Shown here: one piece after another, positions 43,889 to 53,138 of the stretch
How positions within the stretch are numbered: the first letter of the stretch is position 1
How the letters are laid out: each line of letters starts with the position of its first letter
Assembly: GCF_017312725.1 (NCBI RefSeq)
Contig: NZ_BOPO01000148.1
Span: forward strand, 1 to 64,000
From: Actinocatenispora comari
GTDB lineage: Bacteria > Actinomycetota > Actinomycetes > Mycobacteriales > Micromonosporaceae
Direction of reading: 5' to 3'
DNA: 64,000 nucleotides
Notes under the pieces: generated by a model
What the model was told of the DNA's origin: nothing
Seen by the model: only the letters and a program-made list of their open reading frames with translations
Database searches by the model: none
Translations under genes and position numbers: made by a program

Positions 43889-45401
43889 CGCAGTGCGAGC
43901 CGATCGGAAGGCGGGCGGCGTGGGCCGCCGGGCCCGGTGGGCGCTGACCGGCGCGGCGGCCATGGGGCTGGTCCTGCTCATGCCGGCCACGGCCAGCGCG
44001 ACGCCCATCCGCCAGCAGCAGTGGTGGGTGGACGCGCTGCAGGTGCCCAAGGCGCAGAGCATCACCCGCGGAGCGGGTGTCGTCGTCGCGGTCATCGACG
44101 GCAAGATCGACAGCAGCAACCCGGACCTGTCCGGACAGCTCGTGTCGGGTACCGCGATCAACGGCGGCACGAGCGACGCGACGCACGGTACCGAGGTGGC
44201 CGGCGTGATCGCGGCGAAGGGCGGCGGGCAGCACGACGTGGTCGGCGTAGCTCCGGGCGCGAAGATCATGCCGATCGAACTGCCGACCAAGTTCAGCAAC
44301 GCCGACATCGCGAACGGCATCCGGTACGCGACGGACCACGGCGCCGGCGTCATCAACATCTCCTCGGGCGCGGTCGCTGCGACGCCGCCGTCCGAGGAGG
44401 TCGCCGCGGTCAACTACGCGCTGTCCAAGAACGTCGTGGTGGTCGCCGCCGCCGGGAACACCGCCGACGGGATGTCCGCGGTCGCCTCGCCCGCGGCGAT
44501 CCCCGGTGTCGTCGCGGTTTCCGGTGCGGACAAGCAGTCGAACGCCTGGTCGGGCTCGGTCACCGGCACGCAGGTGGTGATCGCGGCGCCGTCCGTGGAC
44601 GTGGTCACCACGGGGCCGATGGCGGAGAGCCAGTTCCAGTCCGCCGACGGTACGAGCATGGCGGCACCCATCGTGGCCGGCACGGTGGCGCTGATCCGCG
44701 CCAAGTACCCGAAGCTGGACGCGGCCAACGTGATCAACCGGCTGGTCAAGACGGCGAAGGACCAGGGCGATCCGGGTCGGGACAAGTACTTCGGCTACGG
44801 CACGGTGCGGCCGGTCGACGCGCTGACCGAGAACGTGCCGGCGGTGAGCCGGAACCCGCTCGGCGGTGGCGGCGGCGGAGCCAGTGCCGGGTCGACCGCG
44901 ACGCATTCGGCGCGGGCGGTCGGCCCGGTGCAGACGCACATCAGTACCCGGGGCTGGATCACCTTCGCGGTCATCGGGTTGCTGGTGATCGTCGGCATCA
45001 TCGTGCTGATCGTGGTGTTGACCGGCCGGCGGCGCCGACGCGGTGACGGCCCCGGTACAGGTCCGCCCGGTGGCGCGGCGTATCCCGGGGCACCTGCGCC
45101 GTACGGTGCGGCGGGACAGCACCAGCAGCCGAACGCACCGGCCGGCCCGCCGAGCGGATACGGCCCGCCCGCGCAGTCCGGCCCGCCGCCCGGCTACGGC
45201 CCGCCCTCCGGCGCGCAACCGCCTGGGGCGCAACAGCTCGGGGCGCAACCGCCCGGGGCGCAGCCACCGGCGGCGCCGGCTCCGGGGACGCCGGCTTCCG
45301 GCACGCAGGCACCGGGCGGGTCGGGTCCGGGGCTGCAGCCGTTGTGGCCGCAGCCGCCGGGAACGCAGGGCGGTGGCCCGCAACCGCCGCCGGGCCGCTG
45401 A
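43881..45401 (+). CDS. mycP: Mycosin (MycP), ESX-locus copy
   Basis: A 506-residue subtilase-type ESX component. It has a signal peptide (residues ~18-40, ending TASATP) and a catalytic triad D73 in AVIDGKID, H102 in ATHGTEVAG and S259 in GTSMAAPIVAG. A transmembrane helix (~352-378) and a long Pro/Gly/Gln cytoplasmic tail follow. It is required in other ESX systems for complex stability as well as proteolysis. The GTG start overlaps the upstream cargo gene; GTG 43893 is an alternative. Position beside esx genes makes this the main mycosin of the locus. A terminator follows. Confidence 0.93.
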   Translation: MVDAVRADRKAGGVGRRARWALTGAAAMGLVLLMPATASATPIRQQQWWVDALQVPKAQSITRGAGVVVAVIDGKIDSSNPDLSGQLVSGTAINGGTSDATHGTEVAGVIAAKGGGQHDVVGVAPGAKIMPIELPTKFSNADIANGIRYATDHGAGVINISSGAVAATPPSEEVAAVNYALSKNVVVVAAAGNTADGMSAVASPAAIPGVVAVSGADKQSNAWSGSVTGTQVVIAAPSVDVVTTGPMAESQFQSADGTSMAAPIVAGTVALIRAKYPKLDAANVINRLVKTAKDQGDPGRDKYFGYGTVRPVDALTENVPAVSRNPLGGGGGGASAGSTATHSARAVGPVQTHISTRGWITFAVIGLLVIVGIIVLIVVLTGRRRRRGDGPGTGPPGGAAYPGAPAPYGAAGQHQQPNAPAGPPSGYGPPAQSGPPPGYGPPSGAQPPGAQQLGAQPPGAQPPAAPAPGTPASGTQAPGGSGPGLQPLWPQPPGTQGGGPQPPPGR

Positions 45402-45408
45402 ACGTCCC

Positions 45409-45444
45409 GAGCCCCGCTCCGCCGGGAACGGCGCGGCGGGGCTC
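45409..45444 (+). terminator. Hairpin terminator after mycP
   Basis: GAGCCCCGC and GCGGGGCTC form a perfect 9-bp stem, with GC-rich inner pairing possible. Confidence 0.65.
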
Positions 45445-45502
45445 GGAGCGTACGGGCAGCGCGGCCGTGCGAAGCTGAGAGAACAGGGCGGGTGACCCGG
45501 GG

Positions 45503-46348
45503 GTGCCGGTGACCGAGGTGTGGCCGCGGGTGGCGATGGTGTTCGGGCCGCGGTTCTGGGTGCCGCGACCGGACCGGCTCCGTCGACTCGACCCCGGCGA
45601 GCGTGACCGGGTGGCGGCCTACCTGGCGGCCGGCACGGTCGTCCTCGACTCGTCGGTACGCGATGTCGACCAGCTCGACGCGGCCCGCGGCGCGGTGGTG
45701 CGGTCGGTGGTGCGCACCGACGGCACCTGGGTGTGGTCCGACCGCCTGACGTACCACGCGAGCGAGCATGCGGTGGCGCCGGAACCGGCCTTCCTGCGCT
45801 GGATCGCCCGACCGCAGGCCGCGCCGACGGCGGACGCCGGCACGGTCGCCCGGGTACGCGCCGCGCTGGACGCGACGCCGCCCGACCCGGCGCCGGTCGA
45901 GGCCGCGCTGACCTACTCGCGGGCGGTGTTCCGGGGTCGGGTGTGCCGCTCGGCCAGCTGGGCGAGCGAACCCACGACCGCCTACACCAAGCACGCCACC
46001 GCGCTCGCGGACGGTTTCGACCCGACCGGCCTGCCCGGCGACGAGTACGCCCGGCTGATCCCGCGCGCCGAGCTGGACGACCTGTACGGCCGGGTGACGT
46101 ACGTGCTGGTGCGAGGGCACCGGGTCGCGGTGGTCGGACATCGCGACGGGCACTACCTGGTGCAGGCCGGTACGGACGCGTACCCGGGGGTCGTGGCGAT
46201 GCGGATGGCCGACCGCGGCACCTGGACCGGCCAGGTACCGGAGTCCGAGGTGTCCGAGGTGATCGCGGTGCACCAGCACTTCGCGGTCGGTCCGGGATGG
46301 CGCGATCAGCCGTCGCCGCAACGAATCGAGCGAGTCGTCCCCGCCTGA
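45503..46348 (+). CDS. Two-domain hypothetical protein of the toxin locus
   Basis: A 281-residue soluble protein with two parts. Residues ~1-105 match the C-terminal half of the protein at 54111-54770: both contain VRTDG-WVWS followed by an IAPEP/VAPEP segment. Residues ~140-265 resemble the 120-residue proteins at 55763 and 58651 in pattern (DEYARLIPRAEL, YVLVRGHRVAVVG, then an aromatic strand). It therefore looks like a fusion of two modules that occur separately downstream of the toxin. No signal peptide or enzyme motif. A chaperone or immunity role is suggested by position just before the toxin. GTG 45509 is an alternative start. Confidence 0.75.
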   Translation: MPVTEVWPRVAMVFGPRFWVPRPDRLRRLDPGERDRVAAYLAAGTVVLDSSVRDVDQLDAARGAVVRSVVRTDGTWVWSDRLTYHASEHAVAPEPAFLRWIARPQAAPTADAGTVARVRAALDATPPDPAPVEAALTYSRAVFRGRVCRSASWASEPTTAYTKHATALADGFDPTGLPGDEYARLIPRAELDDLYGRVTYVLVRGHRVAVVGHRDGHYLVQAGTDAYPGVVAMRMADRGTWTGQVPESEVSEVIAVHQHFAVGPGWRDQPSPQRIERVVPA

Positions 46349-46505
46349 GTCACCCCGTCGTGCTTGCACCACTCTGCCATCATCGGTGCGTCGATCGTCC
46401 GAGCTGCGTGCCGTGGCTGCCACCGCGTGCTTCGCCCGCCGCAGCCGCGGCTCGCGATCCCTGTGCTGTCGGTGCCGGTCGTGGGCGGACGGGAGGGCCT
46501 CTGTC

Positions 46506-49500
46506 ATGGGGATGGAGCTGCCGTCCGAGCTCGAGTGGCTGGAGTGGGTGGTCGGCTCCGACTGGCCCGAGGGCGACGAAGACGGCATGTGGCGGATGGC
46601 CGAGGCCTACAACACCGCCGCCGGCGAGCTCCGCGAGCTGATCGACCAGGGCGACAGCGCCTACTACCACGTGCTGGCCGGCATGCAGGGGCAGGCCGCC
46701 GACAACCTCGGGCAGTACTGGTCGAAGTACACCTCAGGTGACGGCGGCGAGGACGGCTACCTCGAGAAGCTGGCCAAGCTGCTGGAGGGGCTCGGCCAGC
46801 ACTGCGACAGCACCGGCACCGAGATCGAGTACGCGAAGTACCAGTTCATCGCGGCGCTGATCATCCTCGCCATCCAGATCGCCATCATGCTGGCGAACGC
46901 GATCGAGACGTTGGGTGGCTCGACCGCCGGCATCCCGGTCGCCGAGGCGGCCACCCAGATCACCGTCCGCACGATCGCCCAGCAGGTGCTGAAGGCGATC
47001 GTCATGAACATCATCCAGAACGTCCTGACCGACGTGGCGATCCAGCTGGTGCAGATCGGGGAGGGACACCGCACCTCGCTCGACTGGAGCAAGGTCAAGG
47101 GCGACGTCATCGACGGCGCGATCACCGGTGCGGCCGGCGGTCTGGCCGGCGTCGGGTTCGGCAAGGTCGCCGGCAACTTCGCGCACACCCTCGGCGGCGA
47201 GATGGTCAACGGCGCCCTCGGCGGCGTGGCCGGCGGCATCGCGGACGCGGTCGCGCACGGCCAGTCGCTCGACCCGGAGAGCCTGCTCAAGGCCGGTACC
47301 TCCGGCGCGGCCGGCGGTCTCGCCGGGCACCGCGGCGAGGACGGCGGTGGCGGCGAGGAGCACGAGACCGGTGGGCCGTCGGGCGAGCGCGGCGGATCCG
47401 AGCACGGCGGCCGCAGCGGCGGTGACGAGGTGCCGCCACCGCCCGACTTCGGCGACGAGAAGCCCAGCGGTTCCGGCGGCGACGAACCCGGCGGTCCGGG
47501 TGCGGACGAGCCGGGCGGTTCCGGCGGCGACGAGCCCGGCGGGTACCGCGGCGACGAGCCCGGCGGTTCGGGGAGCGAGGAGCCGGGTGGCGGGCCGGAG
47601 CAGACCGGCGCCGAGCCGTCCGGCGGATCCGAACGGCCCGGCGGATCCGAGCAGCCTGGCGGTGAGCCGTCCGGCGGTGCGGAGGAGACCGGTCGCGAAC
47701 CGTCCGGCGGTGCGGAGGAGTCCGGGGGTGGACCGTCCGGCGGCGGCGAGGAGCCGCAGCGGGCTGGGGAGTCCCGGCCGGACGACGCCGAACCGACCTC
47801 GCACGAGGAGACTCCGGGCCGTACCGAGCAGGCGGCCGCGCCCGACACCCCGACGCACGATCCGATCCACAGCGCGCTGAACGGTTCCGCGGAGCCGACC
47901 CGGACCGAGCCGGCGGCGTACTCGGAGTCGACCCGGGCCGAACCGGTGCAGCCGACTCACCCCGACTCCAGCAGCGAACCGGCGTACACCGAGTCGGCGT
48001 ACCGGGAGTCGTCCGGTTCGGACTCCGGTGGCGCGGCCGAGCCGTCACCCGCCGACTCCGTTGCCGGGTCGCACGGCGACTCTGCTGACCCGTCGCGGGG
48101 CGACTCTCCTGATCCGTCGCGGGGCGACTCTGCTGGCCCGTCGCACGGCGACTCTGGCGGCTCGTACGGGTCCGGTGCCGGCTCGGGCGCCAGTGGCGGC
48201 CCGGCCGGCCTGGGCGGTGGTCACTCCGGTGGTTCGGGCGGCCACGGCGGCGGTTCGGGACGGTCCGATACCGGTGGGTCGGCGCTGGCCGACGCCGGTG
48301 GCGCGGGCGAGCCGACGGTGCTGGCGCCGACTCCCGGCCAGGCCCCGCAACAGGCACCGCGGGCCGACCCGGCTGCGAGTGCCGGCTCCGGCGGTGGTCC
48401 GATGGTCGGCGGCATGCCCGGCGTCGGTCTCGGTGGCACCGGCGGTTCCGGCGGCGCCCTGGGTGGTGGTGGTCGCGGCAACGCCGGCGGCGCCGGGCCG
48501 CGATCCGGCGGTACCGGCGGGAACGGCGGGTACGGATACCGCGGCGGAACGGCGGAGGCGCCGCGCGGTCCCGGTGCGCCGGGTCGCCCGGACGGCCCGG
48601 CTCGACCCGACGAGCCCGGCAGCGGTCGGCCGCCGGCGGCACGTTCGTCCGGCCCGGGTGAGTCCACCCGCTCCACCGGCCCGGCGGAGCGGAGCCCGGG
48701 CGTGCCCGGTCAGCGCACCGCGGAGCCGACCGCCCGCCCGGCACCCACGCCTGGTGAACCGACCTCGCGCCCCGGCCCGGGTCCTACCCCGACTTCCCGG
48801 CCGGAGCCGGGCCCGCGATCCGAGCCCACACCGCCGAGGACCGAGCCCACCCGCCGCGATGCCGACGCCACTCCGCCTGGTGCTGAGCCAACCCGTCGCG
48901 ATGTCGAGGCTGCGTCGCCTGGTGCTGAGCCTGCTCGTCCCGGTGTCGAGGCTGCGTCGCCTGGTGCTGAGCCTGCTCGTCGCGATGTCGAGGCTACGCC
49001 GCCTGGTGCCGAGGCGCGGCCGGAAGCGGTGCCGGAACAGCGGACCGGTGCCGACGACCCGACCGGTACGGCCGGGCCATCGGTTGAGGACGGACGCACC
49101 CGGCCCGGCGACGAACCGCACGCCGATCGGCCTGGTGACGACCAGCCTGGCGCGGAGCAGAACGCGCACCGACCGGCAGGTGACGAGGACGCCCGGCCCG
49201 GGGAGCGGAGGCCCGGCGAGGAACCGGTCGCCGGCGAGCCGGGCGACGAGTGGCGGTCCCGGTCGGCCGACGAGGAGGCCGAGCCGCCCGGCGATGCGGA
49301 CCAGCCGCCGCCCGGCGACGACACCGACCAGCCGGCCGGGCCGGATTCGAGCGACCGGGACCACCGGATCGAACTGCCGGACGGCACCGAGTACGAGGGG
49401 AGGTACGGCGACGACAGCGAGCCGGACGCGCCCCCGCACCACGACCAGCTCGACCGGATCCTGGAACGCCACGGAGTCCCCGGCGACACGCCGCAGGAGC

Positions 49501-52500
49501 GCCGGCAGCGGTTCGACGAGGACCGCCGGCGGCACCCGGACACGTACGACGAGGCGACCATGGACCGGATGGCCGCGATCCGCAACGAGGCGACGGTCCA
49601 GCAGGGCGACATCGTGCAGAAGGTGCTCAACCCCGGTACCGCCGAGTCGATGCTCAACAACGGGAACTACCACGACTCGGTGCGCGGGTTCGGTGCCCGG
49701 CACGACGACGTCCGCGAGCTGAACACACCGGAGCGCAACTACGACGGGTACGCGCTGACGTTCGACGGCACCACGTTCGGGCCGGAGCAGCACCACAACT
49801 TCGCGCTGCGGTTCCCGGCCGACGATCCGGAGCACTTCGTCCCGGCGTACTCGGACGACATGCAGGGCTCGCCGGGCGTCGACGACTCCCGGACCACCGG
49901 GCCGGAGGAGCTGGAGTACGGCCCGTTCATGGGTTCGGGCTACACCGACAGCGACGGGATCTACGACCCGCAGCACCGGGACAGCTCGATGGACGGGTAC
50001 GCCGTGCCCGAGGTGAAGATCGGCGACCCGAACGCGCCCGGCGGCGCGATCCCGATCCCCGAGGGCGCCGAGATCTGGCAGCAGAACGCCGACGGCAGCG
50101 AGCGGATGGTCGCCCGGTTCGACGGTAGCGACTGGCAGGTCGATCGCGACTTCGACGCGTCCAGGGCCGGGGACTACGGCGCGGATCCCTGGCGCGACGG
50201 CGGTTCCGGCCCCGGTGCGGACCCCTCGCCCGGGCGCACCGCCGGCCCGGGCGACGACCTGCGTTCCCGCTCCGGCGACGACGACACCTCGACTCGCGAG
50301 GAGCCCACCGGCGAGGACGAGCCGAACGCCGACGACCGCGGCGATGAACCGAGCGACGAAGACCGCGGCGAGGACGGCCGTGACGAGCCGAACGGCGAGG
50401 ACGAGCCGAGGGACGAGGACGGCCGTGACGAGCGAGGGGATGTCGAGGAGAGCGGCGACGAGGGGGACGATGCCGACCGGGACGGTGCCGACCGGGACGA
50501 CGTGGGTTGGCAGGGCGAGGGTCGCAGCCTGACGGAGGCGGAGAACGCGTACGCCGACGGCATCCTGGCCGATGCGCAGGCCAACGAGCCGGGCATCACC
50601 CGGGACCTGCGGGACACGGCGGCGTCCGTACCCGGTGGCCGGCTGGTCGGCGAGGAGTACTCGCGCAAGAGCGAGGATTCGTTCAAGCGCAAGTTCGCCG
50701 ACGAGATCGCGCAGAGCCCGGACAGCACGCTGCCCGAGATCGCGCACGGCATGAAGGACACCGTCCGCTACACCGTCGAGATGCCCGCCGAGTCGTACGG
50801 GGAGGGTGCGCAGCGGGTCTTCGACCACCTGGCGGAGCAGGGGTACGAGCCGTGGGTCGAGCCGAAGAACACCTGGGGCGGCGAGAAGTACAAGGGCATC
50901 AACAGCTTCTGGCACGACCCGCGTACCGGTCAGGTCTTCGAGGTGCAGGTGCACACCCCGGAGAGTTTCGCCGCGAAGATGGACACGCACGAGATCTACG
51001 AGCGGCAGCGCACCACCGAGGACCCGGCCGAGGCGGCCCGGCTGCAGGAGCAGCAGAACGAGATCTTCCGCCAGGTCCCGGTACCGGCGGGCGCGACCGA
51101 CGTCGGCCTGCCACCCGGCGTCGAACCGGTCGGCGACCGGCACGCGCCGTCGCCCGGGACGGAGGTGCGGCCGAACGACGGTGCCCCGCATCGCACCGCG
51201 GAACCGACCGCCACCGACCGCCCACCCGGCGACCGCTCCGCCACCGAGCCTCCGCCGGATGGCCGCTCCGCCACCGAGCCTCCGCCGGGTGACCGCTCCG
51301 GCACCGAGCCTCCGCCGGGCGACCGGTCCGCCGAACCGACCCGCGACCTCGACCAGCAGGACGACGCCGGACACGACGAGGACGGCCGGCACGACGAAGA
51401 GGGTCGGCACGACGAGGACGGGGTCGACGACGACCCGGACGAGCTGCCGCAGTACGTGTCCGACGACGAGGCGCACGCCGCGATGGCGGAGCACGTCCGC
51501 GAGACGCCGGCCGGGTACGAGTTCACCGGTGACCCGGAGATGCGGCCGTACACCGACGCGGTGCGGCCGGGGGACGGCTACGTCAACCTCGACTCGCACG
51601 CCACCCGGGACGGCTACCTCAAGGTGGGCGACCAGCTGCTGACCCCCGAGCAGTACGCGCGAGGCATCCAGCGGCTCGCCGACGAGGGCCGGATCGACCT
51701 GGGCGACAACAAGATCAAGCTGTCCGCCTGCGACACGGGGCATGGCGAGCACCCGCCGGCGCAGCGGATTGCGCAGGCGCTCGGCCGCGAGGTCAAGGCG
51801 CCGACCGAGAAGTTGTGGACCGACCGGCACGGCAACGAGGTCGTCGCCTCCTCCGAGGAGAACAACGGCCACCGCCCGACCATCCCGCCGGACGGCCACT
51901 GGCGCTCGTTCGACGCCGACGGCCACGAGATCGGCAGCCACCTCGCTGGCGACGGCGATCCGTCCCGGCTGGTGGCGGACGATGCGGTGCCACGCAGGGT
52001 CGACGTGACGAGGATCCGGGACGAGGACCTGCCGCCGCCGCCGAAGGGGGCGCACTACGAGGCGGACGAGGTTCGGGTCATCGACGGCACGAAGGACCGT
52101 TACGACCGGATCATGGGCGTCGGGTCGGATCGCGAGTACCACGCGATCGGCGACCCCCGGGACACCCACCGAGACGACGAGAAGGGCGTGCTCGTCGACA
52201 CGCACAACCGCTTCGTGAAGGAGCCGGACCGTCCGGGGATCGTCTACCACGAGAACGAGAAGAGCACCGATGACCATGCGGTCACCACGAGAAAGGGCAG
52301 CGAGGAGATCCGGCAGGCGGTCGAGGACCGTGATGCGATCGTCGAGGACATCAGGGACAACCACGCGCCGGAGCTGGCCCGAGCCGCGGATGAGGTGAAC
52401 GAGACGTTGCGGCGGCTGGGATTGGACGAGCTCACCCGGAAGGAGCTCACGAACAGCAAGGTCGGTGAGCGGCTGAAGGCGCTGCGCGACGCCTGCGACG

Positions 52501-53138
52501 AGCGGGGTGAGGATGTTCCGTTGTCGGCGAACAAGCTGGAAACAGCGGTCGCCAGATACTGGCAGCGGCGCGATGATCTGGTCGGCGCCAGTGAGCGTCT
52601 GGGCACCGCGGGCGCGTTGGAGTTCGCCCGGAACGAGTTCGGTGTGGGCGACGAGTCGAGGGTGCACCAACTGACCGGCGACGACAAGGGCCGGGGTACG
52701 CCCGGGAACCTCGACATGGTCCTCTTCGCCGAGGCGCACGGCGAGCCGCCACAACGGACGTTGGCTGTCGTCGAGGCGAAGGGCGCCGGGTCCACCCTCG
52801 GCTCCGCCCTCGTCCCCGGGCCCGACGGCCCCAAGGTGCGCGCGATGCAGTGCAGCCCGGAGTACGTCCGCGAGCTGCTCGGTGCGGACAACAAGCTCGG
52901 CCCCGCACTGGAGCGGTTGCGGGAGACCGACCGGCCGGCGTACGACCGGCTGGTGGACGCGATCCGGGACGGGAGCCTGCGCGTCGAGTCCTACAAGGTG
53001 CAGGTCAGCGCCGTTGGTACGCTCAAGGTGACCGAGTACGAACTGGGCCGGAAGGGTTCTGGAAACGATCTGATCCCGTTCCAGACCAAGGGAATGAAGG
53101 TTTCCGGAATCCCGGCGGAGGCGAGTGCCAGTGGTTGA
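46506..53138 (+). CDS. Giant multidomain polymorphic toxin, probable ESX substrate (2210 aa)
   Basis: Starts at ATG 46506 behind GGGAGGG. Residues 1-110 form a WXG100/CpnT-like helical domain (MELPSELEWLEWVVGSDWPEG, W-S-K turn). A hydrophobic helix (~115-135) and a Gly/Ala-rich amphipathic region (~205-270) follow. Residues ~280-950 are Gly/Pro/Glu-rich linkers with several short repeats. Module A (~952-1218) ends YAVPEVKIGD...EGAEIWQ, shared with SseB neighbours. Module B (~1331-1535) resembles RelA/SpoT-fold ATP nucleotide 3'-pyrophosphokinases: D1418/R1421, YKGIN with K1463, FEVQVHT with E1479. Module C (~1649-1818) is a Cys-His C80/caspase-like domain (H1698, C1742 in LSACDTG). Module D (~1932-2198) is a PD-(D/E)XK-like nuclease (D2070, E2090-x-K2092). 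Candidate immunity genes overlap its 3' end. Confidence 0.88.
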   Translation: MGMELPSELEWLEWVVGSDWPEGDEDGMWRMAEAYNTAAGELRELIDQGDSAYYHVLAGMQGQAADNLGQYWSKYTSGDGGEDGYLEKLAKLLEGLGQHCDSTGTEIEYAKYQFIAALIILAIQIAIMLANAIETLGGSTAGIPVAEAATQITVRTIAQQVLKAIVMNIIQNVLTDVAIQLVQIGEGHRTSLDWSKVKGDVIDGAITGAAGGLAGVGFGKVAGNFAHTLGGEMVNGALGGVAGGIADAVAHGQSLDPESLLKAGTSGAAGGLAGHRGEDGGGGEEHETGGPSGERGGSEHGGRSGGDEVPPPPDFGDEKPSGSGGDEPGGPGADEPGGSGGDEPGGYRGDEPGGSGSEEPGGGPEQTGAEPSGGSERPGGSEQPGGEPSGGAEETGREPSGGAEESGGGPSGGGEEPQRAGESRPDDAEPTSHEETPGRTEQAAAPDTPTHDPIHSALNGSAEPTRTEPAAYSESTRAEPVQPTHPDSSSEPAYTESAYRESSGSDSGGAAEPSPADSVAGSHGDSADPSRGDSPDPSRGDSAGPSHGDSGGSYGSGAGSGASGGPAGLGGGHSGGSGGHGGGSGRSDTGGSALADAGGAGEPTVLAPTPGQAPQQAPRADPAASAGSGGGPMVGGMPGVGLGGTGGSGGALGGGGRGNAGGAGPRSGGTGGNGGYGYRGGTAEAPRGPGAPGRPDGPARPDEPGSGRPPAARSSGPGESTRSTGPAERSPGVPGQRTAEPTARPAPTPGEPTSRPGPGPTPTSRPEPGPRSEPTPPRTEPTRRDADATPPGAEPTRRDVEAASPGAEPARPGVEAASPGAEPARRDVEATPPGAEARPEAVPEQRTGADDPTGTAGPSVEDGRTRPGDEPHADRPGDDQPGAEQNAHRPAGDEDARPGERRPGEEPVAGEPGDEWRSRSADEEAEPPGDADQPPPGDDTDQPAGPDSSDRDHRIELPDGTEYEGRYGDDSEPDAPPHHDQLDRILERHGVPGDTPQERRQRFDEDRRRHPDTYDEATMDRMAAIRNEATVQQGDIVQKVLNPGTAESMLNNGNYHDSVRGFGARHDDVRELNTPERNYDGYALTFDGTTFGPEQHHNFALRFPADDPEHFVPAYSDDMQGSPGVDDSRTTGPEELEYGPFMGSGYTDSDGIYDPQHRDSSMDGYAVPEVKIGDPNAPGGAIPIPEGAEIWQQNADGSERMVARFDGSDWQVDRDFDASRAGDYGADPWRDGGSGPGADPSPGRTAGPGDDLRSRSGDDDTSTREEPTGEDEPNADDRGDEPSDEDRGEDGRDEPNGEDEPRDEDGRDERGDVEESGDEGDDADRDGADRDDVGWQGEGRSLTEAENAYADGILADAQANEPGITRDLRDTAASVPGGRLVGEEYSRKSEDSFKRKFADEIAQSPDSTLPEIAHGMKDTVRYTVEMPAESYGEGAQRVFDHLAEQGYEPWVEPKNTWGGEKYKGINSFWHDPRTGQVFEVQVHTPESFAAKMDTHEIYERQRTTEDPAEAARLQEQQNEIFRQVPVPAGATDVGLPPGVEPVGDRHAPSPGTEVRPNDGAPHRTAEPTATDRPPGDRSATEPPPDGRSATEPPPGDRSGTEPPPGDRSAEPTRDLDQQDDAGHDEDGRHDEEGRHDEDGVDDDPDELPQYVSDDEAHAAMAEHVRETPAGYEFTGDPEMRPYTDAVRPGDGYVNLDSHATRDGYLKVGDQLLTPEQYARGIQRLADEGRIDLGDNKIKLSACDTGHGEHPPAQRIAQALGREVKAPTEKLWTDRHGNEVVASSEENNGHRPTIPPDGHWRSFDADGHEIGSHLAGDGDPSRLVADDAVPRRVDVTRIRDEDLPPPPKGAHYEADEVRVIDGTKDRYDRIMGVGSDREYHAIGDPRDTHRDDEKGVLVDTHNRFVKEPDRPGIVYHENEKSTDDHAVTTRKGSEEIRQAVEDRDAIVEDIRDNHAPELARAADEVNETLRRLGLDELTRKELTNSKVGERLKALRDACDERGEDVPLSANKLETAVARYWQRRDDLVGASERLGTAGALEFARNEFGVGDESRVHQLTGDDKGRGTPGNLDMVLFAEAHGEPPQRTLAVVEAKGAGSTLGSALVPGPDGPKVRAMQCSPEYVRELLGADNKLGPALERLRETDRPAYDRLVDAIRDGSLRVESYKVQVSAVGTLKVTEYELGRKGSGNDLIPFQTKGMKVSGIPAEASASG
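48075..48157 (+). repeat. 24-bp tandem repeats in toxin linker
   Basis: Three to four imperfect units with core GGCGACTCTGCTGACCCGTC, encoding GDS-x-DPSR. Codon use is more T-rich than in the flanks, suggesting recent expansion. Confidence 0.7.
48843..49016 (+). repeat. 42-bp tandem repeats in toxin linker
   Basis: Units at about 48876, 48918, 48960 and 49002 with core CCTGGTGCTGAGCC, encoding a 14-residue PGAEPxRRDVEAAS unit. Near-identity between copies suggests recent duplication. Confidence 0.8.
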
